NCBI GenBank assembly: GCA_035048485.1
Contig: CM068583.1
Coordinates: 30,989,005-31,053,004 of the forward strand
DNA: 64,000 nucleotides
Source of the DNA: Pteria penguin
Lineage: Eukaryota; Mollusca; Bivalvia; Pterioida; Pteriidae
Direction of reading: 5' to 3'
The position numbers were made by a program, and so were the translations under genes. Positions within the stretch are counted from its first letter, which is position 1; each line of letters opens with the position of its first letter. The notes beneath the pieces are model-generated. The model was not told where the DNA came from. It searched no databases and saw only the letters and a list, made by a program, of their open reading frames with translations. This document shows, one piece after another, positions 10,486-22,300 of the stretch.

Positions 10486-13480
10486 TATTCAACTGTGTTC
10501 GGGGTCTCCCATTTGCTCCGGAATCTGAAATCAAATAGGAGACACACGTCACAGTGAGTCCCGATGCTGTAGACAAATCGGTCATTCTAGCTCATGGACA
10601 ACAAATGAAAAATACATGTATATACATTTTATGTATAAAAGTGGAGGCATTTAAATAATGTAGTCGTGACTGAATTTTATATGTTTCGTAAAGAGAAAAG
10701 AAATCATGCCATACCATCTCATGTAAGTGTGTTTTGAATATTATGATGTTTAAAAATTGATGAAAAAACATGTTATAAAATGTGTTATAAAACCTAAACA
10801 ATAAATTTTTGCAAGTTAACATCATTGTTCATTCGTTCAGGGACATAACAGATGTACAATTCACTGCTATATTATTTATTTTCCCATTAAAATAATTTAA
10901 GGAGCTCGCAGTGTATGAAAAAATGCCTGATCAGGTGAAAATCAGTCCTGAAGGTAAGTATAATTTACGATTGCAGTTAATTGCTTAACAGAACAAAATT
11001 TTCTTAACAACTTAAGTTAAATGACAAGGTGTAGGAGGAAATGTAAGTACACCAAGATGCATGTTGAAATATGTAGAAGTAGATAGCGTGAGAAGAAATG
11101 TGCACGTTCGTTGAAATATATATTGAATAGTTAGCCATAAAATTGAAATCGTATACAGCTACATGTATACTAAAATGAGAATATTAAATATTTTACAGTG
11201 TTACGCAGGGATGGTTTTGGACCAGAGAAGTTTTTCCATTGCAATGTGGCACAGGACGAGGAGAGTATGTCATTATTGAATCGATTTATTATCTAATCAT
11301 CAAATACGTGTAACGCACTAAGCTTCAAACCAGAGGACCTGGGTACGATTTCGGTTGTTTACTTGCATTGATAATCTTCTGTCTCCATAGATATCGTTCA
11401 GGGGAGACAGTATAAACCGGAGTCACGTGTCAGGGTAACCGTTGGCAATTTAAAGATCCCTTACTACTACGCGGGCGGGCCTGTAGCATAGGGCAAAATT
11501 GTGAAGCAATGCACCAGGCGGATGCTGCCACCATAAACATATATGTAAAATAATATTGGAGTGGCGCAAAACAAAAATCAGATGTGTGTAAAGTATTGTC
11601 TTCTGAGGGCAATAAATTTCTTGATCAAGACATTTTTAAAAGTAGGTCGAAGTTGATAGTCATGGTCAGAAGTCATATAGTATGGTAGAATGGAAGGGTC
11701 TTACTACAATGAACACACATATGAAATATGAAAGCGCTAGTCCCCATGGTTGGAAAGGTAAGGCCATGGATTGATTTTTTAAACGCGAATCAACGTGAAG
11801 GTCAAGGTCACGAGTTCTTATAGTATGTTACAAGCGTAGCTTTTTAAAAAGCTTAGGTTGGAATAGCATTAAATCTTCAAGCTGTTGGTCACAAAGCCAA
11901 ATGGCTTTATGTAAATAGGAATTACATGTACTTGTTTTTGAAACCATCTTTTTATGTGCAGTTGTGAATTTTCCCGCTAAGATTTATAAAGCCACGCCTC
12001 AGTTTTTACTTATTGGGAAAGTAGCCGCGCGTTTTTTACTTTTTAGTCTCTCGGATATTATCGTTAATATTCGGAAATGATTTGGTTTGTGTAGTGAGCA
12101 AATCTTTTTTTTTCAATTGTGAACATTTTATAAGATTTATTTCTAGAAATCTCAATATTTACAGCAGAATTATGTGCTAATATTGTTTCTTAGTACTAGA
12201 GTATTACCCAACATGCCACGCTAATGGAGTTTACACTTGCGCTCTCAAAGCGAATTTATTATCTTAATATACAATCGGCCGAGGCCGATTGCAATCAATG
12301 GAAAGTTCTTGCACAAAGATTTGGTTGGTTGGTTGATTGGCGTTTTACGTCGCTTTCAACAATTTTTCATTCATATCGCGACATGGAAGCAGGAGATAAC
12401 CAACCTCTTAAACATAGTGGCGCAACCCCGGAATCGAACCCGGATCGTCGGCGCGCAAGCCGAGCGCTTAACCACTACACCAAACCTGCTCCTGCACAAA
12501 GAACACACGTTAAATATGAAATGTGCTTTGTACGCGACTGTCAAGTAAAAAATGAAGACGTTTCAATAAATTATATCACAACCGCACCCCCGTTCCAAAC
12601 GTAGTCATTCATATTAACCTATTTCATTACCTTGTATAATATTTGACTGCTCATAATTATGTAGTGGTCCTACCGTAGGTACTGAACTGATAGGATACGT
12701 TCTGTTTTACTACATCTACTCGACATGGGAAGGACGATCTATATACATGGAAGACCTTTATGTGACCCCCAAATGGAGAGGAAAAGGAGTGGGAACACAG
12801 CTATGGGCGTCTGTCGCTAAGGTATATGCTTAAAGTTTGTTTTTTAAACATGTTCTGATATATCTATCTACGCTGTATTTATACTCTTGATTATCCATAA
12901 TTTTATATGTCGAGTAATATTGCTACAATCTTGCAACTCAATTTAGTTCATGTCGTAGACACGGAGGTAGTAGAGCGTACCTAGGAAACCAAGAGATATG
13001 TCAACCGGATTACGTTCAAGTTGCCAAAGAATTTTAAAATTTGTGTAATATACATGTGTATGTGTGTGTGTGTGTGTAGGTGTGTGTGTGCGTAAGGCTA
13101 ACCAATTATAGTTACAATTCATTCACTTATTTATCCCGTTATCATGAAAATATAATCATTTACTTAAACATTATAGGGCAAATATTTCAAAGACTATTCA
13201 ACATTTAAAATCAATGACCAAATTTTATCCGTGACAGGTATTAAATCACTACATGTGCATGGATATATGTTAATATAAATGTGAAATTCTATTTTAGGTA
13301 GCGTTGGACAAAGGTTGTCAGAGGCTAGATTGGGCAGTGCTGGGCTGGAATAAACCTTCCATAGAATACTATCACAGACAGGGAGCAATCGACTTAACAG
13401 TTAAAGAAGACTGGCACTTGTTTCGTATGACAAAGGAACATTTTACCAAGATGGCATCCAAGTTCAAATTCAATTTGTGA
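9715..13480 (+). CDS. SAT1: Spermidine/spermine N1-acetyltransferase (SSAT), copy 2, complete
   Basis: GNAT-fold acetyltransferase of polyamine catabolism (or thialysine acetylation if SAT2-like), cytosolic. Five coding exons: 9715-9777, 10902-10953, 11199-11264, 12679-12821, 13298-13480. Phases close to 507 nt, 168 aa plus TGA; human SAT1 is 171 aa. Starts [20 protein letters not shown]. Conserved blocks: [45 protein letters not shown] with the catalytic Glu (codon 12750-12752), the acetyl-CoA loop [18 protein letters not shown] with the conserved Tyr, and EDWHLFRM near the end. An AG acceptor directly upstream (ending 9708) implies a 5' UTR intron. It is a tandem duplicate of the gene ending at 3942: same phases, with a 95-nt identical tract in the last exon. 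Its introns hold a MITE, an (AT)n tract and two SINEs. Confidence 0.96.
10034..10220. mobile_element. TA-duplicating foldback MITE
   Basis: Inverted arms of roughly 85 bp start TAGACCATATTCCGGTTTTG and end with its reverse complement; AACGCCAAAA... and the 'gtgacgt' blocks also pair across a short centre. The TA at each tip fits a Tc1/mariner-type target duplication. It lies in SSAT copy 2 intron 1. Confidence 0.85.
10395..10482. repeat. (AT)n microsatellite, ~88 bp
   Basis: Uninterrupted TA dinucleotides. The 81-residue YIYIYI frame across it is an artefact. Confidence 0.97.
11310..11610 (+). mobile_element. tRNA-derived SINE, family B (degraded copy)
   Basis: Carries the family body also seen at 17840-18070 and 26187-26435: 'gggagacagtataaaccg', 'atttaaagatccctta(ct)', 'gcaccaggcggatgctgcca', 'catatatgtaaaataatatt', 'gtggcgcaaaacaa'. 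The tRNA-like head is blurred (aacgcactaagcttcaaacc ... gggtacgatttc). It begins just after SSAT copy 2 exon 3, in its intron. Confidence 0.7.
12320..12492 (-). mobile_element. tRNA-derived SINE, family A, with target duplication
   Basis: Minus-strand copy of the element at 20347-20517: tRNA-like head (A box TGTAGTGGTTAAGCGCT, B box GGTTCGATTCC) and a body ending in CAAC repeats. Flanked by TGCACAAAGA at 12310-12319 and 12493-12502, a 10-bp duplication that marks retroposition. ORFs 12224-12604 are read-through of this element and its flanks. Confidence 0.88.
13050..13092. repeat. (TG)n microsatellite
   Basis: Interrupted TG run in the last intron of SSAT copy 2. Confidence 0.85.
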
Positions 13481-13825
13481 ATGATGTTGACACAGACTAT
13501 GATCTCCTGGCTGAGAAATGGACAACATATATATGATAAAACTTCAGTGAAGTGACTGAATGAAAATCAGATATTAACTTTGAATATTTTAACAGAGGCC
13601 TATTTTCCAAGACTAATCAGAGTATAAACAATATGATTAAATGTTGATGAAGTAAGAATTTTGAAAACGATGAATATCCAATAATGGTACTTGTATGCAA
13701 ATCTAGATGCATGTGGATCAAATCTGATGACATGGAGCATGGCACAGTTTGAGGCTACAGCACACGCAAATTGATGTAAAATCTAGGAAGTCTAGAAACT
13801 GGATCAAAATAAGTGTTTATTTCCC

Positions 13826-13831
13826 AATAAA
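13826..13831 (+). promoter_or_regulatory. Candidate polyadenylation signal, SSAT copy 2
   Basis: AATAAA about 345 nt after the TGA stop at 13478-13480, comparable to the spacing in copy 1. A second AATAAA lies at 14402-14407. I see no gene between 13481 and 14990. Confidence 0.4.
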
Positions 13832-14992
13832 AAGCATGTCACAAAATTTTAAGTAAAATGCCATAACTTTCAAATTTCGAAGCAAGTGCACATGAAAGCA
13901 AATTGTCTCTTTTCTACCTGTACAACATATAATAAATCAAATTTTGTGCACTTAATGCAAAGCTTACAATGGAAACTTTGAAAAACAGAAAAAGCCAGGT
14001 CGTTAGACAGAGAGACAAGTATATATTGTTCTCTTTGTCTCCCATAAAGGGGACTATCATAATGAAAGGGGTTCTTCATTTCTTCTAGATCATAGCAAAC
14101 TGTCTGGTCTTTGCAGAAAGATCAAACATTAATGTATAAAAATTTCGTTTAGTTGTGCAGTTGTGATGGAAAACGCCTGTACCAACTTCTATTATGAATT
14201 CAGGCAATTCAATGTTTCACCCATCTTTGGTCCGGTCCGATTTGAACAGATATCTGCATACATACACAACTGAACCTTGTTACAACAATGATATGTATTT
14301 CGCAATAGATCTATGCAAATGTATAGGGGTGAAACAGTGTATGTTTGTGCTCTACAGACTTTAACCTAATATATAAAAGGAGTCCTGCCTTTTTCTCTAT
14401 GAATAAATATTGACTTCTATTTAGTTATTTAAGGCAAAGTAAATTCATATCACACCTTGTGAAGACCTTGATTATTTCATTTATATGTGGTATCCTGATG
14501 GAGTAAGCAGCAGTACCAGAGGAACACCAGTGACAATGTGTAGGTTAACCATGGGGAAAAGCTATGGTTACAGTACAGGGCTTGTAGCCCACTGGGGCAC
14601 CAATTCCCCATACCAGAGCTACTAAAGTCCTCATGTTAAAACCCTGGCACAGAAAACAATTCCATCATTTGTTATCATCATAACACTATGCACAAATATG
14701 GACAATTCCTCTTCTGTAATTATGACAGTTCTAATATCATTATTTGTTACTATTAAATCTTTTTGATCTATAATTATCAAAGAAAATAAGTACAAACATG
14801 GTTATGTTAACAGATGAACATCAAGTTTGTAGCAAACTTGCAATTATCTCTACATACAAACTAATAGTATTCACATAAGGAAAATATTGATACATGTAGC
14901 ACTTTATTCGATTGATCAGATGCCATGATCGTGGTAAACATCTTATGTAAGACTGCACCAAACAAAGGTTATTGGAGATTACATTTGTGAGA

Positions 14993-15125
14993 ATTTGTGT
15001 GGAACAAGCCTTCCATAGATAAGTATCACAGATACATAGATGTCAAACAAAGGATATTCACACATTTCACACATCAAAAGGAACATCTTACCTATACTTT
15101 ATCAAGATTCAACTCTTCACACTAA
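14993..15125 (+). pseudogene. Relic of a third SSAT last exon
   Basis: Read in one frame the stretch gives VWNKPSIDKYHRYIDV, then after a short divergent part HQKEHLTYTLSRFNSSH and a stop, which follows the order of the live exon ([17 protein letters not shown] ... [15 protein letters not shown], stop). The middle part is eroded and no AG acceptor with the GTAGCGTTG start survives. It lies 1.5 kb after copy 2, in the same orientation, so a third tandem copy has decayed. No other exon of it is visible. Confidence 0.7.
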
Positions 15126-15375
15126 ATTGCATTGTCAGTGTCTTTAACTTTATTCATTTCCTCATGAAAGACATTCAAAAGAAAACAATAAATACAAGAA
15201 TATAATAAAACTAGACAATATCTTTATATAAGATAATATCAACATGTCTTACACTGTTTCATCTTTTCGTACAAATCAGACCAATGCATTCTGAAAATAT
15301 ATGTGTTTAACAACATGAGTATTAGGTACTCCACTTCACTTTTGATAAGCTGAACCATTGAAAGTGCACTTAAAC

Positions 15376-16223
15376 TAGGGGTGGGACAGTTCAGGAATTT
15401 TTTGGTTTGGTTTTGGTTTTTAAGGTTCAGTTTTCGTTTTTTTCAGTTCAGTTCGGTTACAAAGTAATGAGAATATAAAATCAACATAATTGTTTCATGC
15501 ATAGATCTAGTGTTGTAACTTACGTCATTTTAACTCAGTATATTAAGCTTAGATTCTTTTCCAGGTCTACTATAAAGACAGATGTTAAGGTGTATGTCTA
15601 TATGACAAATCACAAAAATTACAAATCACTGATTAGTGATGACTGACCTACTAGCTCATGAAAATAATGAAGTGTGTTAACAACTTAACACTGAACAGAT
15701 CAGAGGTATGAAATCATGAATGAGAATTCATATACTTCAATGTTCATTTTTAATGTTAAGGTAGTAACATTACATTTAAAATGAATATTGAATTATATGA
15801 ATTATCTGTAGACCATTTTGGTCAGATTTCGGGGTGAAATACTCCCACCCCTTAGATCGCGAGCTCTGTCGCCATTTGTAATTATTTACTGGTATCACTA
15901 AACACAAAACATGATGCCATACAAATAAGGTGCAGAATTATTGTATGTACAGTAGACAATACACTGCAACTATCATGTTAATGTTTAAATTACAACATTT
16001 ATGCTCCTTACAAGGTTTACGTTTTTTGTCATGACAGTTACTATGTTTATATGTGAATAGTTTTGAAGTCATGTTTTCCGTTTATAATGCAATTTTTGGT
16101 TAAATAGAATGACCTCTTAAATTTTTAATTTTTGAACTGAACTCCGGAATTGTGAACCAAAAACTGAATCAAACATCTCAGTGCAGCGGTACAACGGTTA
16201 TTTACCAAACCGTCACACCCCTA
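15376..16223. mobile_element. Non-autonomous hAT transposon with perfect 8-bp duplication
   Basis: Termini TAGGGGTGGGACAGTT and ...CCGTCACACCCCTA are imperfect inverted repeats of hAT type, followed inward by GTTCAGTT / AACTGAAC-rich subterminal repeats. Both sides carry ACTTAAAC (15368-15375 and 16224-16231), a perfect 8-bp duplication. There is no transposase ORF. The right tip lies 87 nt from the UBLCP1 stop codon, so the UBLCP1 3' UTR probably runs into it. Confidence 0.9.
16124..16129 (-). promoter_or_regulatory. Candidate polyadenylation signal for UBLCP1 inside the hAT element
   Basis: ATTAAA on the minus strand, about 180 nt after the UBLCP1 stop. I found no AATAAA on that strand between the stop and this site; the next TTTATT on the plus strand is near 15149-15154. 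Confidence 0.3.
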
Positions 16224-16309
16224 ACTTAAACATTGCAATTATGATAAAAACATCATCTATACTTCATTTTGATATTAAATCAAAGTCTTTCATTGTTTCA
16301 TCACATATT

Positions 16310-19300
16310 TCAAGTATTTTCTGAACTGTCTCTCTTTGTGTCTGATATACCTTCACTGGAGTCTGCTGTAGCTTCAGTATCGTGTTTCCGTTTTGATCGA
16401 TATCTAAAATATGAAATACAACATCCAAGTTAAAATTTCTTGCACATATTTTATGAAAGCAACTTTTAAAAACAACTAAAATACAATGCACTGAATTACA
16501 ATTAGACTTTTTACCCATAAAACATCTTATAACATTTAGTGGATTTGAAAATATTTTTGAAGATTTCAATATTTACAAATCCAGTAACATCATATCATAC
16601 ACCCTATGTAAACAATTCATAACAATCGAAAAACTATTTTGTATAAAGTCTTAAATGTACTCCCACACTCGCAAATCAAACAGTCAAACAATACATTTAT
16701 CTATGATGTCATAAATGCAACTATTTTTTATTTTTTATTTGCTGAAAAAAAAAGAACCTGTGAGTATGTTCTCATATTCACTGATATAGGTACTGTACAG
16801 TGTTCAGCCACTTGACACATGGCCAATGCTTCTAATAACCTATACATTAACAAACATTGCATGTATAACTTGCATGTGAATCATATAATACGTATTTACA
16901 CTGCTTTATATGTTTAATTTCATATAATCTTTATAATTTATTTCATAATACTAGTATTAGTTTACTTCACAATATCCGACAACCAAGGTTCGATTACCGG
17001 ATTGCGCCTCCATGTTTAAGAGGTTGGTTATTTTCTGCTCCCATGTCGGAATATGACAAAAATGTTAAAAGTGACATAAAACACTAATCAACCAACCAAC
17101 CCACCACAATATCTGAAGACAGAATTGGGTTATGATGTTAGTAATTTCTGTTTTCAAGTTTCTTCATTGATTACAAAAAGTAAGAACAAACTGAAAGCTT
17201 GACAATTTCTTCTTATACAACTAAAATGTAATCCTATTTATAAACTGTAGACCAATGTATTACCGGTATTCAGCTTTAACATTGCAAGAGTTTACTAAAG
17301 ACTCTATGGCTATATTCAAAAAATTCACCAGATCTAGAATATTTAAGTTTCAAAGGTTTAAAATGATTATACATATGTATTTCTATACTGAATTAGTACT
17401 TAACAATGATTTGATTAAACTAAAAAGTTACCAACCATCAACCTTGTACCAATAAATAATAATCAATGGTAACTTTGGTCATATCAGAGTGACGGTGAAA
17501 CAAGGCAAGATATACCAGTATATCAACATACCTATCCCATTTTTTGTGATCAAGTGTTGTAAAATCATCTACAGAAGCTATATCTTTCAGATATTTGGAC
17601 AGTTTGAGCAATTCCTGGTCTTTGTGTCTATTTACATGTGCATTACGAAAAGATTTTATCTGCAAATAGATAAGCAATTTCCACCATTCATGTGTATGTG
17701 AATAAATACATGCTCATTATCATGATCCTTCCATTATAAAATTTCACAAATATTGCCACCTGGTCCTCAATGAATGAAAATTGCCAATTCTAAACTGGTG
17801 ACGAACATATCCATGAGTATGTTGATAGAATTATTTTAGTGTTGGGAGGCAGCATACCTCAATAATTTAAGTGTTTGGCTCATGACCAGGAGGTGTGTTT
17901 TCAACCTCTCCAAAACCAGATGAGACGGTAAAAGGCGAGGTCTCATTTAAGGTAAACATTGCACTTTTCAACAAGATCCCTACTGCTTTAGATGGTTTCA
18001 TTGCAAAGGTCTAGATTTCAGTGGATTGCATCAGGCAGAGGTAATTCATGCAAGTACAATTATCTTGATGTGACATAAAACAAGAATTAGACAAACAAAT
18101 ATAATAGCATTGCTTATTATATTGCTGGTTATTAAAGCAATGGCTATTATACTGTGGATTATCATAGTGCTAGTTATAATAATACTGGTTATCATACTGC
18201 TAGTTGTTATAGTGTTACTTATTACAAAGCTGGTTATTATACTGCTGGTGTTCATGGCATAGTTTATCACACATCTAGCACTGGTTATAAAGCTGGTTAT
18301 TATAGTGTTATTTATTAAAGTGCTGGTTACAATATTGATGGTTTTTACAATGTTGCTTACTAAAGTGCTGATTGTTAATAATTATCCTGCTGCTTATTAT
18401 AGCATTGGTTATCATAGTTCTGGTTATCATAGTTCTGGTTATCATAGTGCTGGTTATCATAATTCTGGTTATCATAGTTCTGGTTATTATAGTTCTGGTT
18501 ATCATAGTTCTGGTTATTATAGTTCTGGTTATCATAGTTCTGGTTAATATAGTTCTGGTTATCATAGTCCTGGTTATCATAGTGCTGGTTATTAATATTA
18601 TAATTCTGGTTATTATGGCAATGTTTATCATTGTGCTAGTTATTACACTGTCCGTTACTATAGTATTGAAGAATTGGTTATTATATTGCTAGTCTTTGTA
18701 GTGTTGGTCATTACAATATTATTATGTTGTTATCATGAAAATGTCTTACTCTTAGTCCACTCTGAGGGTTCATTATAAAGTTCCTCCTCAAATCATCAAA
18801 CATAATAGTATTCTTATTACTCCACTGCTCAAACTTTCCCCAAATTACCCCTAAAGGCTTTACCTGTAAAAAAGACCGGAGTTTAAGTGTATCAAAGGTC
18901 TTCAACAGAACTGTCTAGATCATCTTCATATTACAGTTGAAACTCATCACATCCAAATTGCATAAGTCAAAGTCTCACTTACCTCAAAATCATTTATGGC
19001 ATGTAATGGCACATTTGACTGGCTAAGGAATTTTTGGTAAATCTCTATCAACAAATTTTTACCTATGACATCACATTATACTGCTTTTGCATTTCTTTTT
19101 TCTTGTGTTTGAAACAAACAGTTCCCAAATAAAACTCACATTTGACATTAATGTTTGAAAATATTGAAGAGAAAAACAAAATGATAAGGAATAAATCTAA
19201 TAATTTTTTTGGTAGATGAAGGTACATCTGGAAAATAAGAACTGAAACCTATACATCACACAATAGGTACAAACACTGCAATTTTCTGTATCATAACTTC

Positions 19301-22300
19301 ACTTCCGGTGTCTGCTAAGCATGCCGTAATATATGTACGTCATTGGAACAACCTTTTTCAGGGTTGTCTCCGTGGCGTGACGTTATATGCAGCATGCTTT
19401 GTAGACTAGGCGAAGCTGCCGCACGGTTTAAATTTACTACATATATAACATATGCACCTACATGGACGTCCGCTGGTGTCGAGGATGTGATATCCCCAAC
19501 TCGGAACCGAGCCACCTGCAACCAATTTCAAATTATAACTTCACTTCCGGTGTCTGCTAAGCATGCCGTAATATATGTACGTCATTGGAACAACCTTTTT
19601 CAGGGTTGTCTCCGTGGCGTGACGTTATATGCGGCATGCTTTGTAGGCTAGGCGAAGCCGCCGCACGGTTTAAATTTACTACATATATAACATTCTGTAT
19701 TTTATTTTCTTTGGTATACTTCCATCTGATGAAATATTATTTGATTCATTTACTTTCATTTTCTTTATAATTTACTTCAGGAAAGTAAAAATCTGTTTCA
19801 CTGAAATTCTGCTGAAACAGTTCCAAAACATGTTTTCTATATTTTTTCTACTCATTTTGAAGTTTTATTGTGTGTATATACATATTGATCAATGCATTTG
19901 ATAAAGGTAAAAGAAATGTAAACAACTAATTTTCTCATCAGGGCAGCTTGGGTTCAGTCCTCTGATGATCGTACATATTTTGCTTAGCGAACATCAACTG
20001 GACACATGTATTAATCAATACTCACATGACTACATTCAAGACAAATGGCCTGACACCACATATTACAGATGGCACAGAAATTTGAAATGTTATCATACTG
20101 TATGTTCTCTTCTCTTATTCTCTATTTAATGAATTAATTATACTATTACTAGGAATTTAACATTTTTTTTTTTTTTAGTCCATATATTATACGAGTTCGA
20201 TCATGTATGACTCCATAGAATATCATCAGCAAATATATCCATTATTAATTAAGAATAACACGTTATATATAAATGTGTAGATAACAGAGATTTATACTCA
20301 TTACACAAAAAGACCTGAAGTTTATCTGGATTTCCAGTTAAGTTAAGGGGCAGGCTTGGTGTAGTGGTTAAGCGCTTGGCTTGCGGCGCCGACGATCCGG
20401 GTTCGATTCCCGGGTTGCGCCACTATGTTTAAGAGGTTGGTTACCTCCTGCTTCCATGTCGCGATATAACTGAAAAATTGTTGAAAGCGACGTAAAACAC
20501 CAATCAACCAACCAACCAGTTAAGTTAAAGTATTTGCACTGAATATGCTCACTTACACATCACAACATTCAACAGTATCTGTGATTACAATGACTAAATA
20601 ATGTATGACCTTCTCTATGAAACTGAATTTATAAGACATAATGGCCTCATTTCCCCCAAAAAACATTGCTGAACTCTGATCAAGGAAATAAGTAACAAAA
20701 TTCCATTGTATTACTTCCTCTTTTAGAATGTAAATTTACCCTTCTAGACAGCACTGGTTCCAATATAGTGATAACATCCTCTAAGTGGAACAAGACTCTT
20801 AACAAATGATCTATATGACATACTAGTAGAACCACTAAAAGTCCTCTGAATGTCAAACAAGCCATGGACAATTTGCTTAAACATTTTACTTACCTCTATA
20901 ACTCCGTATTTAGTAGTGTGAACACTAATCATAGCTATACTATCCAGCATAAAGCAGATCTTGTAGTTAGGATGAGAAGTTACGCCCAGCATTTTCATCT
21001 TAGTTTCTATCCACTTCATTCCAGTTGCAGCTACATGAACAAATCATATATACGTTGATTCTTAACATAGAATTCTTCCATTGTTCTGATACATTTCTTA
21101 TTACAGAATTAACAATGGAATTTACATAAAGTATTTTCAAAGTTCATTGTTCTTAACTTTTATTTACAAACCTATATCATACATTTTATAAATGAATGAA
21201 AACTTACACATGTCTATTCAAAATAAATGTAGAAGGAAGAAAATAGTGTTTGACAATGCAATAAATTTTCCCCTTCATATACATACATTACAAAAACAAG
21301 ATTGTTTTAAATATATAAAATAAAATAGTACTTATATACATCACTCACACCATATTACAATATCATAATCAATGTATGCAGACTCTAGAAATTCATGGAG
21401 ATAGGGTCGCTTCAATTCTTCAGCAGTTTCTGCGGGTGATCTGTGATCTGTGCTCATAAAAAGACATAACTCTTATCAAGGAAGAACCAAAGAAAGACAA
21501 ATTGATAAAATGAAATGGAGATTTCAAGCACATACAGGACTTTTTTATCTTACTAGCCTTATGATTTGATTCTAATGGTAAGATGTTTATTTACAGGAAT
21601 TCTTTCTTATGAGACCATTTCTCCAAAAAGTGATTTTTTGAAAAGACTATGTAACAAACATGTCTGAAACAAGTGCAACATTTATTTGATACTACTTAAT
21701 TTAATAAAGTTTGGAAATTGTTCTTCTAGAAAGAAACTGAAAAGTCATAAACAAAACATGCGAAAATTTAAACACTTTGCAGGATATACATTGGCAAAGA
21801 GATAAAATCAGAATACTAAATCAGAAACTCTCTGGATAATCTAAACTTCTTATTATTGTCCCTTTTATCTATTTTAATCTTACATATTTCAATGTAACAA
21901 ACTGACCAATTCTGGTGTAAGGATTGATTCAATCTTACCGAATAAGGTATAATCAATATCTAAAACAAGTAGTTTCTTATCAGGTCTTGGATGGTTCAGT
22001 ATTTCGATTGTGTAATCTGTTACTTTTTTCGAAACTTTGGCCAAGTACTCCTCTCTATAAAGTAAAGGGAATTCTATCAATCTATGGAATGTTCATATGT
22101 ACAGTGATGTCCCGTTAATCAGGAAACATCTGTTCCCAGACAATTTTTCCTGATTAACAGATTTTCCAGGCCACCAGATTAAACACGTACATATTTATTT
22201 GTAGTCTCACAACACAACACGAAGATTGTGTGTTTATAGCATAGTCAGTAATGTACCGGTATGTATATTCATGCACTGAAAACAAAAGTTTCATATATAT

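Noticed and set aside
16264..16569. 101-residue minus-strand frame at the UBLCP1 3' end
   Set aside because: It is the wrong frame of exon 9. Splice phase from exon 8 gives [12 protein letters not shown] and a stop at 16310.
18305..18692. Repeat protein (SGYHSSGYY or LVIIVLVII) gene
   Set aside because: It is a 15-bp minisatellite inside a UBLCP1 intron, open in several frames on both strands.
20347..20425. A genuine tRNA gene
   Set aside because: It is the head of a SINE: body, CAAC tail and an 11-bp duplication follow, and two more copies exist. The same applies to 12320-12492, 26187-26235, 40755-40835 and 41605-41915.
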